A stretch of 64,000 nucleotides of DNA, taken from Treponema sp. (GTDB lineage Bacteria; Spirochaetota; Spirochaetia; Treponematales; Treponemataceae). Position 1 is the stretch's first letter, and each line of letters begins with the position of its first letter. Under the pieces are notes generated by a model. The model was not told the origin of the DNA. It saw only the letters and a list, made by a program, of their open reading frames with translations, and searched no databases. Location of the stretch: the NCBI GenBank assembly GCA_017449285.1, contig JAFSJX010000050.1, forward strand, positions 62,001 through 126,000, in the 5' to 3' direction. Below, piece after piece: positions 27,301 to 35,754 of this stretch. A program made the position numbers and the translations under genes.

Positions 27301-28323
27301 ATGGCAAAAAAATTGCGAAAGTCTCATATTGTGATGATTGTTACGGCGGCGATAACGATTGTGGTGGTGATGTTTGCGCTTCGGGCGGCAAAAGCAAATA
27401 AACAGGGCGGTATGCCTCGTGGCGGCAGGAGCGGAACTATTTTCAGCGTAAAGACGATGACCCTAAAAAAAACGACGTTGCACGATTATGTCTCCACCAA
27501 CGGCGAAGTTGAGTCGCAAAGTTCAATTGAAGTGTTCCCTGATATGGCGGGAAGAGTTGCCTCCGTGGAAGTGCAGTTGGGGTCTCCCGTAAAGAAAGGT
27601 CAGATTATTGCTTACATTGACCCTAATGAGCCAGGCGTTCGCTATGTAAAGAATCCTGTGTACGCGCCGATTAACGGAAGCATTGTCTCCAGTCCGCTTA
27701 AACCTGGCACAAAAGTTTCTACCAACACGGTGCTGACTACAATCGGCGACATAAAAAATCTGCAAATCAGCGCAAATATTCCCGAACGCTATGTCGCTCT
27801 CCTAAAACCAGGGCTTGTGGCAAATATCACGCTTGAAGCCTATCCCGATGTGATGTTTACGGCAACAGTCAGCCGGGTAAGTCCTGTGGTGGACAAGGCG
27901 AGCCGAACAAAAGAGATTATTCTTTCCTTTGACAAAGATGATGACCGTATTGATGCGGGTATGTTCGCCAAGGTTATTTTGTATACCATTGACTACGAAG
28001 ATGAAGTGGTTATGCCGATTGATTCTCTTGTCACTAAAGATGATAAGTATTATGCGTTCGTAGTAAACGGCGATACCGTTGAGCGACGTGAAGTGACGGT
28101 GGGAAAAACCGTTGACTCTGTGGCGCAGATTCTTGCGGGACTGAAAGACGGAGAGATTGTTGTAACTGAAGGTCAGACTTCATTGAGTGACGGCGCAAAA
28201 ATCCGCGACATTACAGGCGGCATGCAGACTGCGGAAAAAGATTCTCCTGCCAAGCCTGAGACTGACAAAAATGCGGACGGCAGGACAGGTGGCGGACGTG
28301 GGAATCGCGGGGGCGCACAATGA
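27301..28323 (+). CDS. RND efflux periplasmic adaptor subunit
   Basis: 340 residues from ATG 27301 (GGAG 8 nt before it; an upstream ATG at 27283 lacks one). N-terminal membrane anchor (about 8-28), lipoyl-like hairpin halves (GRVASVEVQLGSPVKKGQIIAYID; YAPINGSIVSSPLKPGTKVSTNTVLTTIGD), beta-barrel domain (SANIPERYVALLKPG) and membrane-proximal domain (VTVGKTVDSVAQILAGLKDGEIVVTEG). Connects TolC and the inner-membrane pump. The Gly/Arg-rich tail (GGGRGNRGG) is unusual. Overlaps the pump gene by ATGA. Confidence 0.92.
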   Translation: MAKKLRKSHIVMIVTAAITIVVVMFALRAAKANKQGGMPRGGRSGTIFSVKTMTLKKTTLHDYVSTNGEVESQSSIEVFPDMAGRVASVEVQLGSPVKKGQIIAYIDPNEPGVRYVKNPVYAPINGSIVSSPLKPGTKVSTNTVLTTIGDIKNLQISANIPERYVALLKPGLVANITLEAYPDVMFTATVSRVSPVVDKASRTKEIILSFDKDDDRIDAGMFAKVILYTIDYEDEVVMPIDSLVTKDDKYYAFVVNGDTVERREVTVGKTVDSVAQILAGLKDGEIVVTEGQTSLSDGAKIRDITGGMQTAEKDSPAKPETDKNADGRTGGGRGNRGGAQ

Positions 28324-31300
28324 GCGTAACAAAGAATACCCTTGAGCATCCTGTCCTGACGCTGATTGTGTTCGTGCTTCTGGGAATTATGGGGTTGTTC
28401 ACCTTGCAGAACGTGGCAATCAGCCTGATGCCCGACATTGATTATCCCGTGCTGAGCATAAATGCGACCTATACAAACGCCGGACCAGAGACCGTGGAAA
28501 AAACAGTTACGAAAGTGTTGGAAAGTGCGTTGGTCAGCGTATCAAACCTCAAAACGATTACCAGTACGTCCAGCGAAGGAAGAAGCCGTATCAGCCTTGA
28601 ATTCAACTACGGTACGGATTTGACCGAGGCGGTAAACGATGTGCGCGACAAAATTGACCGCGTGGAGCGAAGTCTTCCCGATGACGTTACGCCTACAATC
28701 TTTAAGATGTCGAGCGATGCCATGCCGATTATGCGTATTGCCGTGCGTGGAAACAGAAGCAACGATGACTTAAAGCAGATTGCCGAGGACACGATTGTGG
28801 ACATCTTGGAACAGGCGAACGGTGTTGCCGAGGCGAGCGTTTCTGGCGGGCGCACCAAAATCATTCGCGTGGAGTTGAGCGAAAACCGACTTGCTGCTTA
28901 CGGGCTTACGATTACGAACATTACTTCTGCCCTTAGCAAGCAAAATCTGGAACTGGGCGGCGGTAAAATCAACGAAGGACGCAAAGATTACTCAATCCGT
29001 ACTACAGGTGAATTTTCCAGCGTAGAAGACATCAACAACACGGTAATTACGCGCGTGAACGGCTACGATGTAAAATTGAGCGATGTGGGAACGGCATTCA
29101 TTGGCTATTCAGATGCGACAAGTATTGTTTCGATTAACGGCGAGCCAGGCATTTATGTGAGCGTCACCAAACAGTCTGGCTCAAACAGCGTGACGGTTGC
29201 CAACGAAGTCTACAAAAAGATGGAAGACTTAAAAGACTCGCTTCCTACGGATGTTTCGCTGGAAATTATTCGTGATGACACCGATTCAATCCGCGACACG
29301 CTCAGCACATTGCTCGACAGCGCGTGGCAGGGCTTAGTGCTTGCGGTTCTTGTTCTGTTCGTGTTCCTCAAAAGCATGAAAAGTACGATTATCATTGGCA
29401 TCAGCATTCCGCTTTCGATTATCATTACTCTTTTGTGCATGAATTTTGCGGGAATTACGCTCAACATGATTACGATGACAGGATTGATTCTGGGCGTGGG
29501 CATGATTGTTGACGCTTCCATCGTTATGATTGAAAACATCTATGTTTATCGTACACGTGGCGCAAAGCCAAAAGTGGCGGCAGTGCTTGGTTCAAGCGAA
29601 ATGGTTATGTCCGTTCTAAGCGGCAACCTGACGACAATCTGCGTGTTCATTCCCTTCCTCTTTTTTATGTCTAAACTAGGCATTATGGGGCAAATGTTCA
29701 AGGGAATCATCTTTACGATTGTCATTGCCCTCGTCTCTTCTTTGTTTGTGGCGATTTTTCTTGTGCCAGTGCTTGCGGGGCATTTTTTGCCGCTGACCAA
29801 TCGCAAGGAAAAGCCGATAAAAAGCAGATTTCTTATCCGTTTGTATGCCGCATTTGACGTTCCGATGAATGCGCTTACCAAATGGTATCGCCGTGCCTTG
29901 CAGTCTGCGCTGAATCATCGTAAGGCGGCATTGCTTATCTGTGTGTGCGCATTGGTGATTGCGTTGGCATTTATTCCCACAATGCACATTCAGATGATGA
30001 CGGGCGGAGGAGACGACAGCGTTACGGTCAATCTGCGTTATCCGATTGGTACAAAATTGAGCGAGACACGGGCAGGACTTGAACAATTGGAACAGATTAT
30101 CAGGGATGAAGTAAAAGGATATAAGACAATCATCACTACGGCGGGAAGCACAACCTCAAGTTATTCGGGGTCAATTCAGATTCAGCTTCCGAAGAGTGAT
30201 GAACGAATTGACACGGCGGAGACAATTCAGCAGAAATTGCGCGCTCATTTTACGGATTTTCCTGCGGATGCAAGACTGAGTTTTAGGCAGGGAATGGCGC
30301 GGCAGATGACGGGAAGCGATTTGGTTCTTGCGGTTCACAGTGACAGCCTTGATTTAGCGATGCAAGTGGCTAATCAGATTGAAGAAGTGATGAATTCAAT
30401 TGATGACATTGGCGAGCCGTCTATTGATACGGACGAAGGTCTTCCCGAAGTTGAGGTGGTGATTGATCGTCAGCGGGCGTATGCGTTCGGAGTGGATGTG
30501 ACTACCGTGGCAAAAGAAATCAATTATGCGATTAACGGCGTTACGGCGACTACCTATCGTGAGAACGGAAAAGAATACAGCGTTAAAGTGATGTATCAGC
30601 CGAACGATATGCAGAAAATGATGGATTTGGAACGCATTTTTGTCAAAGGCAGTAACGGCATGGTGAACGTGTCGAATTTTGCTGTTGTCAAAAAAGGTCT
30701 TGGTCCTACGAGCATCAAGCGCGAGAACCAGACCCGTGTTGTCAAAGTGAGTGCGGATATTCTGACCGAAAAGAATGCGAGCGTGGTGGAAGAAGAGCTG
30801 AAAGAGGCAATCGCAAGTTCCTTTATCATTCCCGAAGGTGTGACGATTAGTTACGAAGGCTCTCTTAAAAATATGAAAGAGCAGGGCGGCGCATATCTTA
30901 GCATCATCTTTATGGCGATTCTGCTCGTCTTTGGCGTTATGGCGGGAACGTATGAGAATTTTAAAGCACCGCTGATAAATCTGTGTACCATTCCGTTTAT
31001 GATTATCGGCGTGGTGGCAATTTATAAAATCACGGGGCAGGCAATAAGCATGGTGAGCGCAATCGGTCTGATTATGCTGGTGGGAATTGTCGTCAACAAC
31101 GGAATTATTTTGGTGGACTACACGAGTCTCTTGATTGACCGCGGATACGGATTGAAAGAAGCTTGCCTTGAGGCGGGATGCAGCCGTCTTCGTCCCGTTC
31201 TGATGACCACGCTAACTACGGTTCTGGGTATGCTTCCTATGTGCTTTGCATCGGGCGGCAGTTCGGCCATGGTTCAGCCGATTGGCGTTGCCGTTGTTGG

Positions 31301-31421
31301 CGGACTGACTTCTTCTACATTCGTCACGCTGTTCTTTATTCCCGTGCTGTATTCGCTCGTGATGAAACAGAAAAAGATGAACAAAAGCCACCTGCAAATT
31401 GTGCTTACGGAGGAGAACTAA
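28320..31421 (+). CDS. RND-family multidrug efflux permease (HAE1 type)
   Basis: 1033 residues, the usual length. Twelve membrane helices in two halves, each with a large periplasmic loop. Visible marks: N-terminal LEHPVLTLIVFVLLGIMGL and LPDIDYPVLS region, helix 4 GLILGVGMIVDASIVMIENIY with the proton-relay acidic residues, and the late AIGLIMLVGIVVNNGIILVDY block near residue 925. Sequence GVAEASVSGG is typical of the HAE1 porter domain. Drives export by proton motive force; substrate unknown. It begins within the adaptor stop (ATGA) and its stop overlaps the next start (TAATG). Confidence 0.94.
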   Translation: MSVTKNTLEHPVLTLIVFVLLGIMGLFTLQNVAISLMPDIDYPVLSINATYTNAGPETVEKTVTKVLESALVSVSNLKTITSTSSEGRSRISLEFNYGTDLTEAVNDVRDKIDRVERSLPDDVTPTIFKMSSDAMPIMRIAVRGNRSNDDLKQIAEDTIVDILEQANGVAEASVSGGRTKIIRVELSENRLAAYGLTITNITSALSKQNLELGGGKINEGRKDYSIRTTGEFSSVEDINNTVITRVNGYDVKLSDVGTAFIGYSDATSIVSINGEPGIYVSVTKQSGSNSVTVANEVYKKMEDLKDSLPTDVSLEIIRDDTDSIRDTLSTLLDSAWQGLVLAVLVLFVFLKSMKSTIIIGISIPLSIIITLLCMNFAGITLNMITMTGLILGVGMIVDASIVMIENIYVYRTRGAKPKVAAVLGSSEMVMSVLSGNLTTICVFIPFLFFMSKLGIMGQMFKGIIFTIVIALVSSLFVAIFLVPVLAGHFLPLTNRKEKPIKSRFLIRLYAAFDVPMNALTKWYRRALQSALNHRKAALLICVCALVIALAFIPTMHIQMMTGGGDDSVTVNLRYPIGTKLSETRAGLEQLEQIIRDEVKGYKTIITTAGSTTSSYSGSIQIQLPKSDERIDTAETIQQKLRAHFTDFPADARLSFRQGMARQMTGSDLVLAVHSDSLDLAMQVANQIEEVMNSIDDIGEPSIDTDEGLPEVEVVIDRQRAYAFGVDVTTVAKEINYAINGVTATTYRENGKEYSVKVMYQPNDMQKMMDLERIFVKGSNGMVNVSNFAVVKKGLGPTSIKRENQTRVVKVSADILTEKNASVVEEELKEAIASSFIIPEGVTISYEGSLKNMKEQGGAYLSIIFMAILLVFGVMAGTYENFKAPLINLCTIPFMIIGVVAIYKITGQAISMVSAIGLIMLVGIVVNNGIILVDYTSLLIDRGYGLKEACLEAGCSRLRPVLMTTLTTVLGMLPMCFASGGSSAMVQPIGVAVVGGLTSSTFVTLFFIPVLYSLVMKQKKMNKSHLQIVLTEEN

Positions 31422-31702
31422 TGTATCGTGCAGAAATAATCGCAAATCAGTCCGTGCAGGACGACATCATTGAGGCATTGGAAGACCACATTCCGCAGAT
31501 TCTCTACACGATTGTTCCGCTGCTGCATGGTCGTGGCGGCGCAGACAGAAAACTAGGAACGTCTACATGGCCGGAAACCAATTTCGCGCTGTTCAGTTAT
31601 GTTGAGGACAAAGATAAGCCAGTGGTAGACGCTGTTCTTGCCGCGATTAAGGCAAAATTCCCTGATGAAGGAATAAAACTGTTTTGGATACGTGCGGAAT
31701 AA
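31421..31702 (+). CDS. Small PII-like protein linked to RND pump (PG0541 type)
   Basis: 93 residues from the ATG that overlaps the pump stop as TAATG, with GGAGG just before. Pattern beta-alpha-beta with YRAEIIANQSVQDDIIEALE and SYVEDKDKPVVDAVLAAIKAKFPDEGIKLF, similar to the PII-like fold of the PG0541 transporter-associated family that follows some RND operons. Probably cytoplasmic and possibly regulatory. A longer frame opening at 31178 inside the pump gene is an artefact of the overlap. Confidence 0.75.
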   Translation: MYRAEIIANQSVQDDIIEALEDHIPQILYTIVPLLHGRGGADRKLGTSTWPETNFALFSYVEDKDKPVVDAVLAAIKAKFPDEGIKLFWIRAE

Positions 31703-31720
31703 GGAAGATATTCCCCCCCC

Positions 31721-32149
31721 CTACGCCGCGAACCAGTCTTCCACCCGCAAAAACGATTTTTCCTTCATCGGCTCAAAATCGGCGAGATTGTGCGTTACCA
31801 GTATCATGCCGTTTGAAATGGCGGTTGCCGCAATCTGCGAGTCGTAGTTGGGGAGCGTTCTGCCGTCTTTTTCGGCAAGAGCCTGCATTTCTCCACAGAT
31901 GCGGGCGGCAAACTTGTCATAGGGAACGACTTCAACATTGCCGTCAAGATTGTCAATAAAATCTTGAATCGTAGTGCGCCGCTTTCCTTCAGCCATCCGT
32001 TTTACACTACGGTTCAGTTCCTGCCAGGTAACGGCGGAAATTGCGCACAGATTCTTTCGTGCCGCATAAAAAGCCATTACTTGCATGTTCGGTCTTTCTT
32101 TTATAAATTCAGAAATAATATTTGCATCGAGTAAATAGGTCTTTTTCAT
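31721..32149 (-). CDS. vapC: PIN-domain toxin, VapC-like
   Basis: 142 residues. PIN ribonuclease acidic residues are in place: LLDANIISE (Asp near residue 8), WQELNR (Glu near 43), NYDSQIAATA (Asp near 101) and THNLADF (Asp near 124). Pairs with the antitoxin gene 37 bp upstream on the same strand. A run of nine C abuts the stop codon. VapC toxins usually cut tRNA or rRNA; the target here is unknown. Confidence 0.85.
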   Translation of the reverse strand: MKKTYLLDANIISEFIKERPNMQVMAFYAARKNLCAISAVTWQELNRSVKRMAEGKRRTTIQDFIDNLDGNVEVVPYDKFAARICGEMQALAEKDGRTLPNYDSQIAATAISNGMILVTHNLADFEPMKEKSFLRVEDWFAA

Positions 32150-32186
32150 GGTATCACTCCTTGTATTGTCCTAAAAGTTTTCCATA

Positions 32187-32450
32187 CTATGTCCAAGGAT
32201 CTTTTGAATAATCTGGGCACTCTCGCGATGGGATAATGTCAAATCCCAAATTATCAAGTTCTCCCGCGTGTTTCTTGCGCCATGAAAGCAGCCAGTCATC
32301 TTCAGTAGACGCATCTTCATAGTCCGCATAACTTATGATTACTGCCACAGGTTTGTCGTAGCGGGTAAGCTCCACGACCTCGCCTTCCTCAGCCATTTTT
32401 ACCAGAGCCGAAAAATTGTTGCGCGCTTCATATATTGATGTCCTGCACAT
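32187..32450 (-). CDS. Phd/YefM-type antitoxin
   Basis: 87 residues from ATG 32450, preceded by AAGGGGG. N-terminal SIYEARNNFSALVKMAEEGEVVELTRYDKPVAVIISYADY matches Phd/YefM DNA-binding antitoxins; the acidic tail would neutralise the PIN toxin. Order antitoxin then toxin on one transcript. An in-frame upstream start at 32492 falls inside the promoter and is unlikely. A perfect palindrome overlaps the promoter start and fits autorepression. Confidence 0.82.
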   Translation of the reverse strand: MCRTSIYEARNNFSALVKMAEEGEVVELTRYDKPVAVIISYADYEDASTEDDWLLSWRKKHAGELDNLGFDIIPSRECPDYSKDPWT

Positions 32451-32471
32451 AAAAGCCCCCTTGCAACAGAT

Positions 32472-32511
32472 TGCCTGTAGGCAGTATAACACGTAGCTTT
32501 ATTCTAGTCAA
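32472..32511 (-). promoter_or_regulatory. Promoter and operator of toxin-antitoxin pair
   Basis: Minus strand TTGACT (32511-32506), 17-bp spacer, TATACT (32488-32483). The palindrome TGCCT-GT-AGGCA (32472-32483) covers the region just after the -10, where an antitoxin-toxin complex would block transcription. Confidence 0.75.
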
Positions 32512-32602
32512 CTTTTGTTTTGTTGGCTAATATTTTTTGAGTCTTCGCAAGAATCTTCTATACTATTCCCACGACTGCATTTTTTTGCTAAAATAATGCA
32601 CT

Positions 32603-33679
32603 ATGGATTTATTGAAGAAACTTGATGAACTTTCGGCGCGATATAAGGAAGTATGCGAGGAAATTCAGAACCCCGACCTCGTGAAAGACCAGAAAAAATA
32701 CAAGGACACCATGCGGGAACACGGCTATCTGACAGAAGTGTGCGCATTGGGAGACGAATACCGCAAGATTTTACAGGGCATTGAAGACGCCAAGGTGATG
32801 ATTACTTCCGAAGATGACGCGGAAATGAAGGAGATGGCGCGCGAGGAACTGAAGGAATTGGAAGAAAAGCAGCCCCAGATGGAAGAGCAGATTAAACTGA
32901 AACTGATTCCGCCAGACCCGCTGGACGAAAAAAACATCATTCTGGAAATCCGTTCCGCCGCTGGTGGTGATGAGGCAAGCCTTTTTGTGCGCGACCTGTG
33001 GGAAATGTACTGTCATCTTGCCGACCGCAAGGGCTGGAAAACGGAGACCATGGAAGCCCAGGAAACAGAAGTGGGCGGATTCAACAAAATTGTTACGGCA
33101 ATCACGGGAAAATTTGTGTACGGAACGCTTCGCTGGGAAAGTGGTGTGCATCGTGTGCAGCGTGTTCCTGCAACAGAAAGTCAGGGACGCTTGCAGACTT
33201 CCACGGCGACGGTTGCGGTTTTGCCCGAGGCTGAGGAAGCCGATGTGAAAATCAATCCCAATGACGTGCGCGTGGACGTGATGCGTGCGGGTGGACCTGG
33301 CGGACAGTGCGTCAACACGACGGACTCTGCGGTTCGACTTACCCATATTCCCACGGGCATCGTGGTCATTCAGCAGGACCAGAAATCACAGATTAAGAAC
33401 AAGGAAAAGGCATGGCAGGTTTTGCGCGCCCGTCTCTTTGATTTGGAGCAGAGCAAACTGGACGCAGAGCGTTCTTCTGCCCGAAAGAGCATGGTTGGTA
33501 ACGGCGACCGTTCTGAGAAAATCCGCACCTACAATTTTCCGCAGGACAGAATTACCGACCACCGCATCAATCTTTCCGTGCACAATCTGCCGGGCTTTAT
33601 GATGGGCGATATGGACGACATGCTTGACGCGCTCAACGTCTACGCCAAGGAAGAGCAGTTTGCTTCGCTGGAAGCCTAA
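32603..33679 (+). CDS. prfA: Peptide chain release factor 1
   Basis: 358 residues. Domain 2 carries the stop-codon reader PAT in VQRVPATESQGR (about residue 190) and the peptidyl-hydrolysis GGQ in AGGPGGQCVNTTDSAVR (about 233-235), spaced as in RF1 and not RF2. GPGGQC in place of the common GAGGQH is a mild variant. There is no ribosome site; a TAAAAT box ends 8 nt before the ATG, so the leader may be only 1-3 nt. The gene for its methylase, prmC, follows two genes later. Confidence 0.95.
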   Translation: MDLLKKLDELSARYKEVCEEIQNPDLVKDQKKYKDTMREHGYLTEVCALGDEYRKILQGIEDAKVMITSEDDAEMKEMAREELKELEEKQPQMEEQIKLKLIPPDPLDEKNIILEIRSAAGGDEASLFVRDLWEMYCHLADRKGWKTETMEAQETEVGGFNKIVTAITGKFVYGTLRWESGVHRVQRVPATESQGRLQTSTATVAVLPEAEEADVKINPNDVRVDVMRAGGPGGQCVNTTDSAVRLTHIPTGIVVIQQDQKSQIKNKEKAWQVLRARLFDLEQSKLDAERSSARKSMVGNGDRSEKIRTYNFPQDRITDHRINLSVHNLPGFMMGDMDDMLDALNVYAKEEQFASLEA

Positions 33680-33715
33680 GACAGGTGTTTTGAACACAGA
33701 TTTTTGGAGGAATAT

Positions 33716-34639
33716 ATGACGATTATATTGAAAAATGAAAAATATGAAGTGGTCTTGAATACACACGGAGCGGAAATCAACGCATTCCGTGGCGCAGACG
33801 GCACACAGTATGTCTTTGAAGGCCCGGAAAGCGTCTGGAAATTCCATGCGCCGGTGCTCTTCCCCCATGTTGGACGCATCCGTGACGGATTTTACACTTG
33901 GCAGGGTAAGGAATATCATCTGGTCAACAACGGCATGAGCCGCGACATGGAACACACCGTCATTGAGCAGAGCGCGACAACGGCAACCTTTGAACTGACC
34001 GAAAACGCCGACACTGCTGACAAGTTCCCTTGGAAATTCAGCCTGAAAACCCACTACGAACTGACCGAAAACGGACTTCTCTTTACCACCACTGTGACCA
34101 ACACGGACACCACGACCATGTATTTTAGCCTTGGAAGCCACACCGCATTCTGCTGCCCGCGCAACACTGACCCCGCCGGCACAACCAACGCTGACTACCA
34201 GTACGAATTTGAAAAGCGCGAGAACCTGACCACCGTACTTCTGAACGACGCGGCGCAACTTGCCGTGGACGCAGACGGAACAGCCCCCTGCACCAAGCCC
34301 TACGGCGAAAAGGAAGCGGGCATTATCCCCATTGGCGCGGACGGCTTTGGAAACGGACATTTCTTTACCGCCTTCACTTCAAACTGGGTAGGCTTGCGCA
34401 ACAAAAAAGACGGCTCTCTTGTCAAAGTGAACTGCGCTGGCTATCCCTACCTCATGGTCTGGCAGGGCGGAAAAGGTGCAGAAGGAGTCGCGGGCAACGG
34501 ATTCAACTGCATTGAGCCATGGTATGGCACTGCCGACGCGGAAAACAGCGACCACACATGGGAAAAGAAAAGTGGCTTGATTGCGCTTGAACCGGGAAAG
34601 TCTTTCACCGCCGACCAGAGCATCTGCATTGAAAAATAA
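33716..34639 (+). CDS. Aldose 1-epimerase family protein (LacX/GalM-like)
   Basis: 307 residues from ATG 33716 with GGAGG 7 nt upstream; an in-frame ATG at 33704 has none. Sugar mutarotase fold: HGAEINAFRG, HAPVLFPHVGRI, the catalytic His of GSHTAFCCP (about residue 139) and the late WYGTADAENSDHTWEKKSG block. The group that keeps the HPxxG and GxxxW pattern acts on aldohexoses or related sugar phosphates; the exact substrate is unknown. It lies between prfA and prmC, probably in one transcript. Confidence 0.85.
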   Translation: MTIILKNEKYEVVLNTHGAEINAFRGADGTQYVFEGPESVWKFHAPVLFPHVGRIRDGFYTWQGKEYHLVNNGMSRDMEHTVIEQSATTATFELTENADTADKFPWKFSLKTHYELTENGLLFTTTVTNTDTTTMYFSLGSHTAFCCPRNTDPAGTTNADYQYEFEKRENLTTVLLNDAAQLAVDADGTAPCTKPYGEKEAGIIPIGADGFGNGHFFTAFTSNWVGLRNKKDGSLVKVNCAGYPYLMVWQGGKGAEGVAGNGFNCIEPWYGTADAENSDHTWEKKSGLIALEPGKSFTADQSICIEK

Positions 34640-35720
34640 AACCGTCGCAGAAGCAAAACATCGCCTTATCACAGAACTCTCCCCTACCTCGCCGTCGCCG
34701 CAGCTGGACGCGGACAGCATTCTGCAATGGGTGCTGGACTGCGACAGGACGCACCTGCTCCTGCGGCGGAATGAGCTGCTGACGGAAGAACAGGCGGCCG
34801 CCGTGGAGGATGCCCTTTCCAGGCGCGCGACGGGATTTCCAATCGCATACATCACCGGCCGCAAGGAATTCTTTGGCCTTGATTTTTTTGTCACGCCCGC
34901 CGTGCTGATTCCCAAGCCGGACACGGAGCTTCTGGTGGAGCAGACAATCGCCGCCGTGCGCGAAAAATGCCGGGGCGCGGCTTCGGGTACGTCTGGCAAG
35001 CAAATACGAGTCTGTGACATGTGCACGGGAAGCGGCTGCGTGGGCATTTCCGTGCTGCGCGCGCTTACGGAGGATGATGTCATTCTGAGCGGAGCGGAAG
35101 AGAGTTCCCGGCAGGCGCGAAATGGCAACGGTACGGCGGAAGACAAGGATTCTGCGGCGCGAACAGAGATTTCGCTCACACTCGTGGACATCAGCGAGGA
35201 CGCGCTTTCTGTGGCGAAAAAAAATGCGGAGCGACTGCTGCACGAAAGGGAAAAAAGACGCGGATGCACGCAGATGGACGCAGATGGCGCATCTGTTTTA
35301 CGGAAATCTTCTGCAGATTCTTCCACGTATTCCTCCACAATTTCTTTCGTGCGTTCGAATCTGTTTGAGCGCGTGCCAGGACAGTTTGACTTCATCGTGA
35401 CAAACCCGCCGTATGTGCCGCACACGGAGGCGCAAGCCCTGCTGCGGGACGGACGGAGTGAGCCGCTTTTTGCACTGGATGGAGATGTAACGGAAGACGG
35501 CGGCTGGAGCGGCACGGAAGACGGGCTTGCGCTCATCAGGCGGCTTGTCCCCGATGCATACGCGCACCTTGTTCCGGGCGGCATGCTCCTCATGGAAACC
35601 GGCGAATACAATGCGGAGGAAACGGCGGAACTGTTTGCGCGGGCGGGATTCTGCGACATCCGCATTGAGCGCGACCTGAGCGGTCAGATGCGCGATGTGA
35701 TTGGGCGGAAGGCGCGGTAG
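34629..35720 (+). CDS. prmC: Release-factor glutamine methyltransferase PrmC with inserts
   Basis: About 363 residues from TTG 34629; the frame is open from 34581 inside the epimerase gene and the exact start is uncertain. Methylates the GGQ glutamine of release factors. N-terminal helical domain, RPxTE-like LIPKPDTELLVEQ, SAM site VCDMCTGSGCVGISV (nt about 35010-35055), NPPY in FIVTNPPYVPHTE (nt about 35395), and the C-terminal METGEYNAEE block. Compared with the usual 280-290 residues it has two extra segments, near nt 35080-35160 and 35258-35335, both hydrophilic and low in similarity to the fold. The gene is GC-richer than its neighbours. Confidence 0.88.
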   Translation: MKNKTVAEAKHRLITELSPTSPSPQLDADSILQWVLDCDRTHLLLRRNELLTEEQAAAVEDALSRRATGFPIAYITGRKEFFGLDFFVTPAVLIPKPDTELLVEQTIAAVREKCRGAASGTSGKQIRVCDMCTGSGCVGISVLRALTEDDVILSGAEESSRQARNGNGTAEDKDSAARTEISLTLVDISEDALSVAKKNAERLLHEREKRRGCTQMDADGASVLRKSSADSSTYSSTISFVRSNLFERVPGQFDFIVTNPPYVPHTEAQALLRDGRSEPLFALDGDVTEDGGWSGTEDGLALIRRLVPDAYAHLVPGGMLLMETGEYNAEETAELFARAGFCDIRIERDLSGQMRDVIGRKAR

Positions 35721-35754
35721 CCGCAAGCGGTACTTGCTTACCGAGTTTGGCGCA

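Noticed and set aside
31178-31702. 174-codon version of the PII-like protein
   Set aside because: The first half is out of frame with the RND pump gene; the TAATG overlap gives the natural start at 31421.
33386-34360. 324-codon open frame on the minus strand
   Set aside because: Antisense to prfA and the epimerase gene, no ribosome site or motif.
34379-35665. 428-codon open frame on the minus strand
   Set aside because: Opposite prmC; Ser/Arg-rich with no domain, a product of the high GC of prmC.
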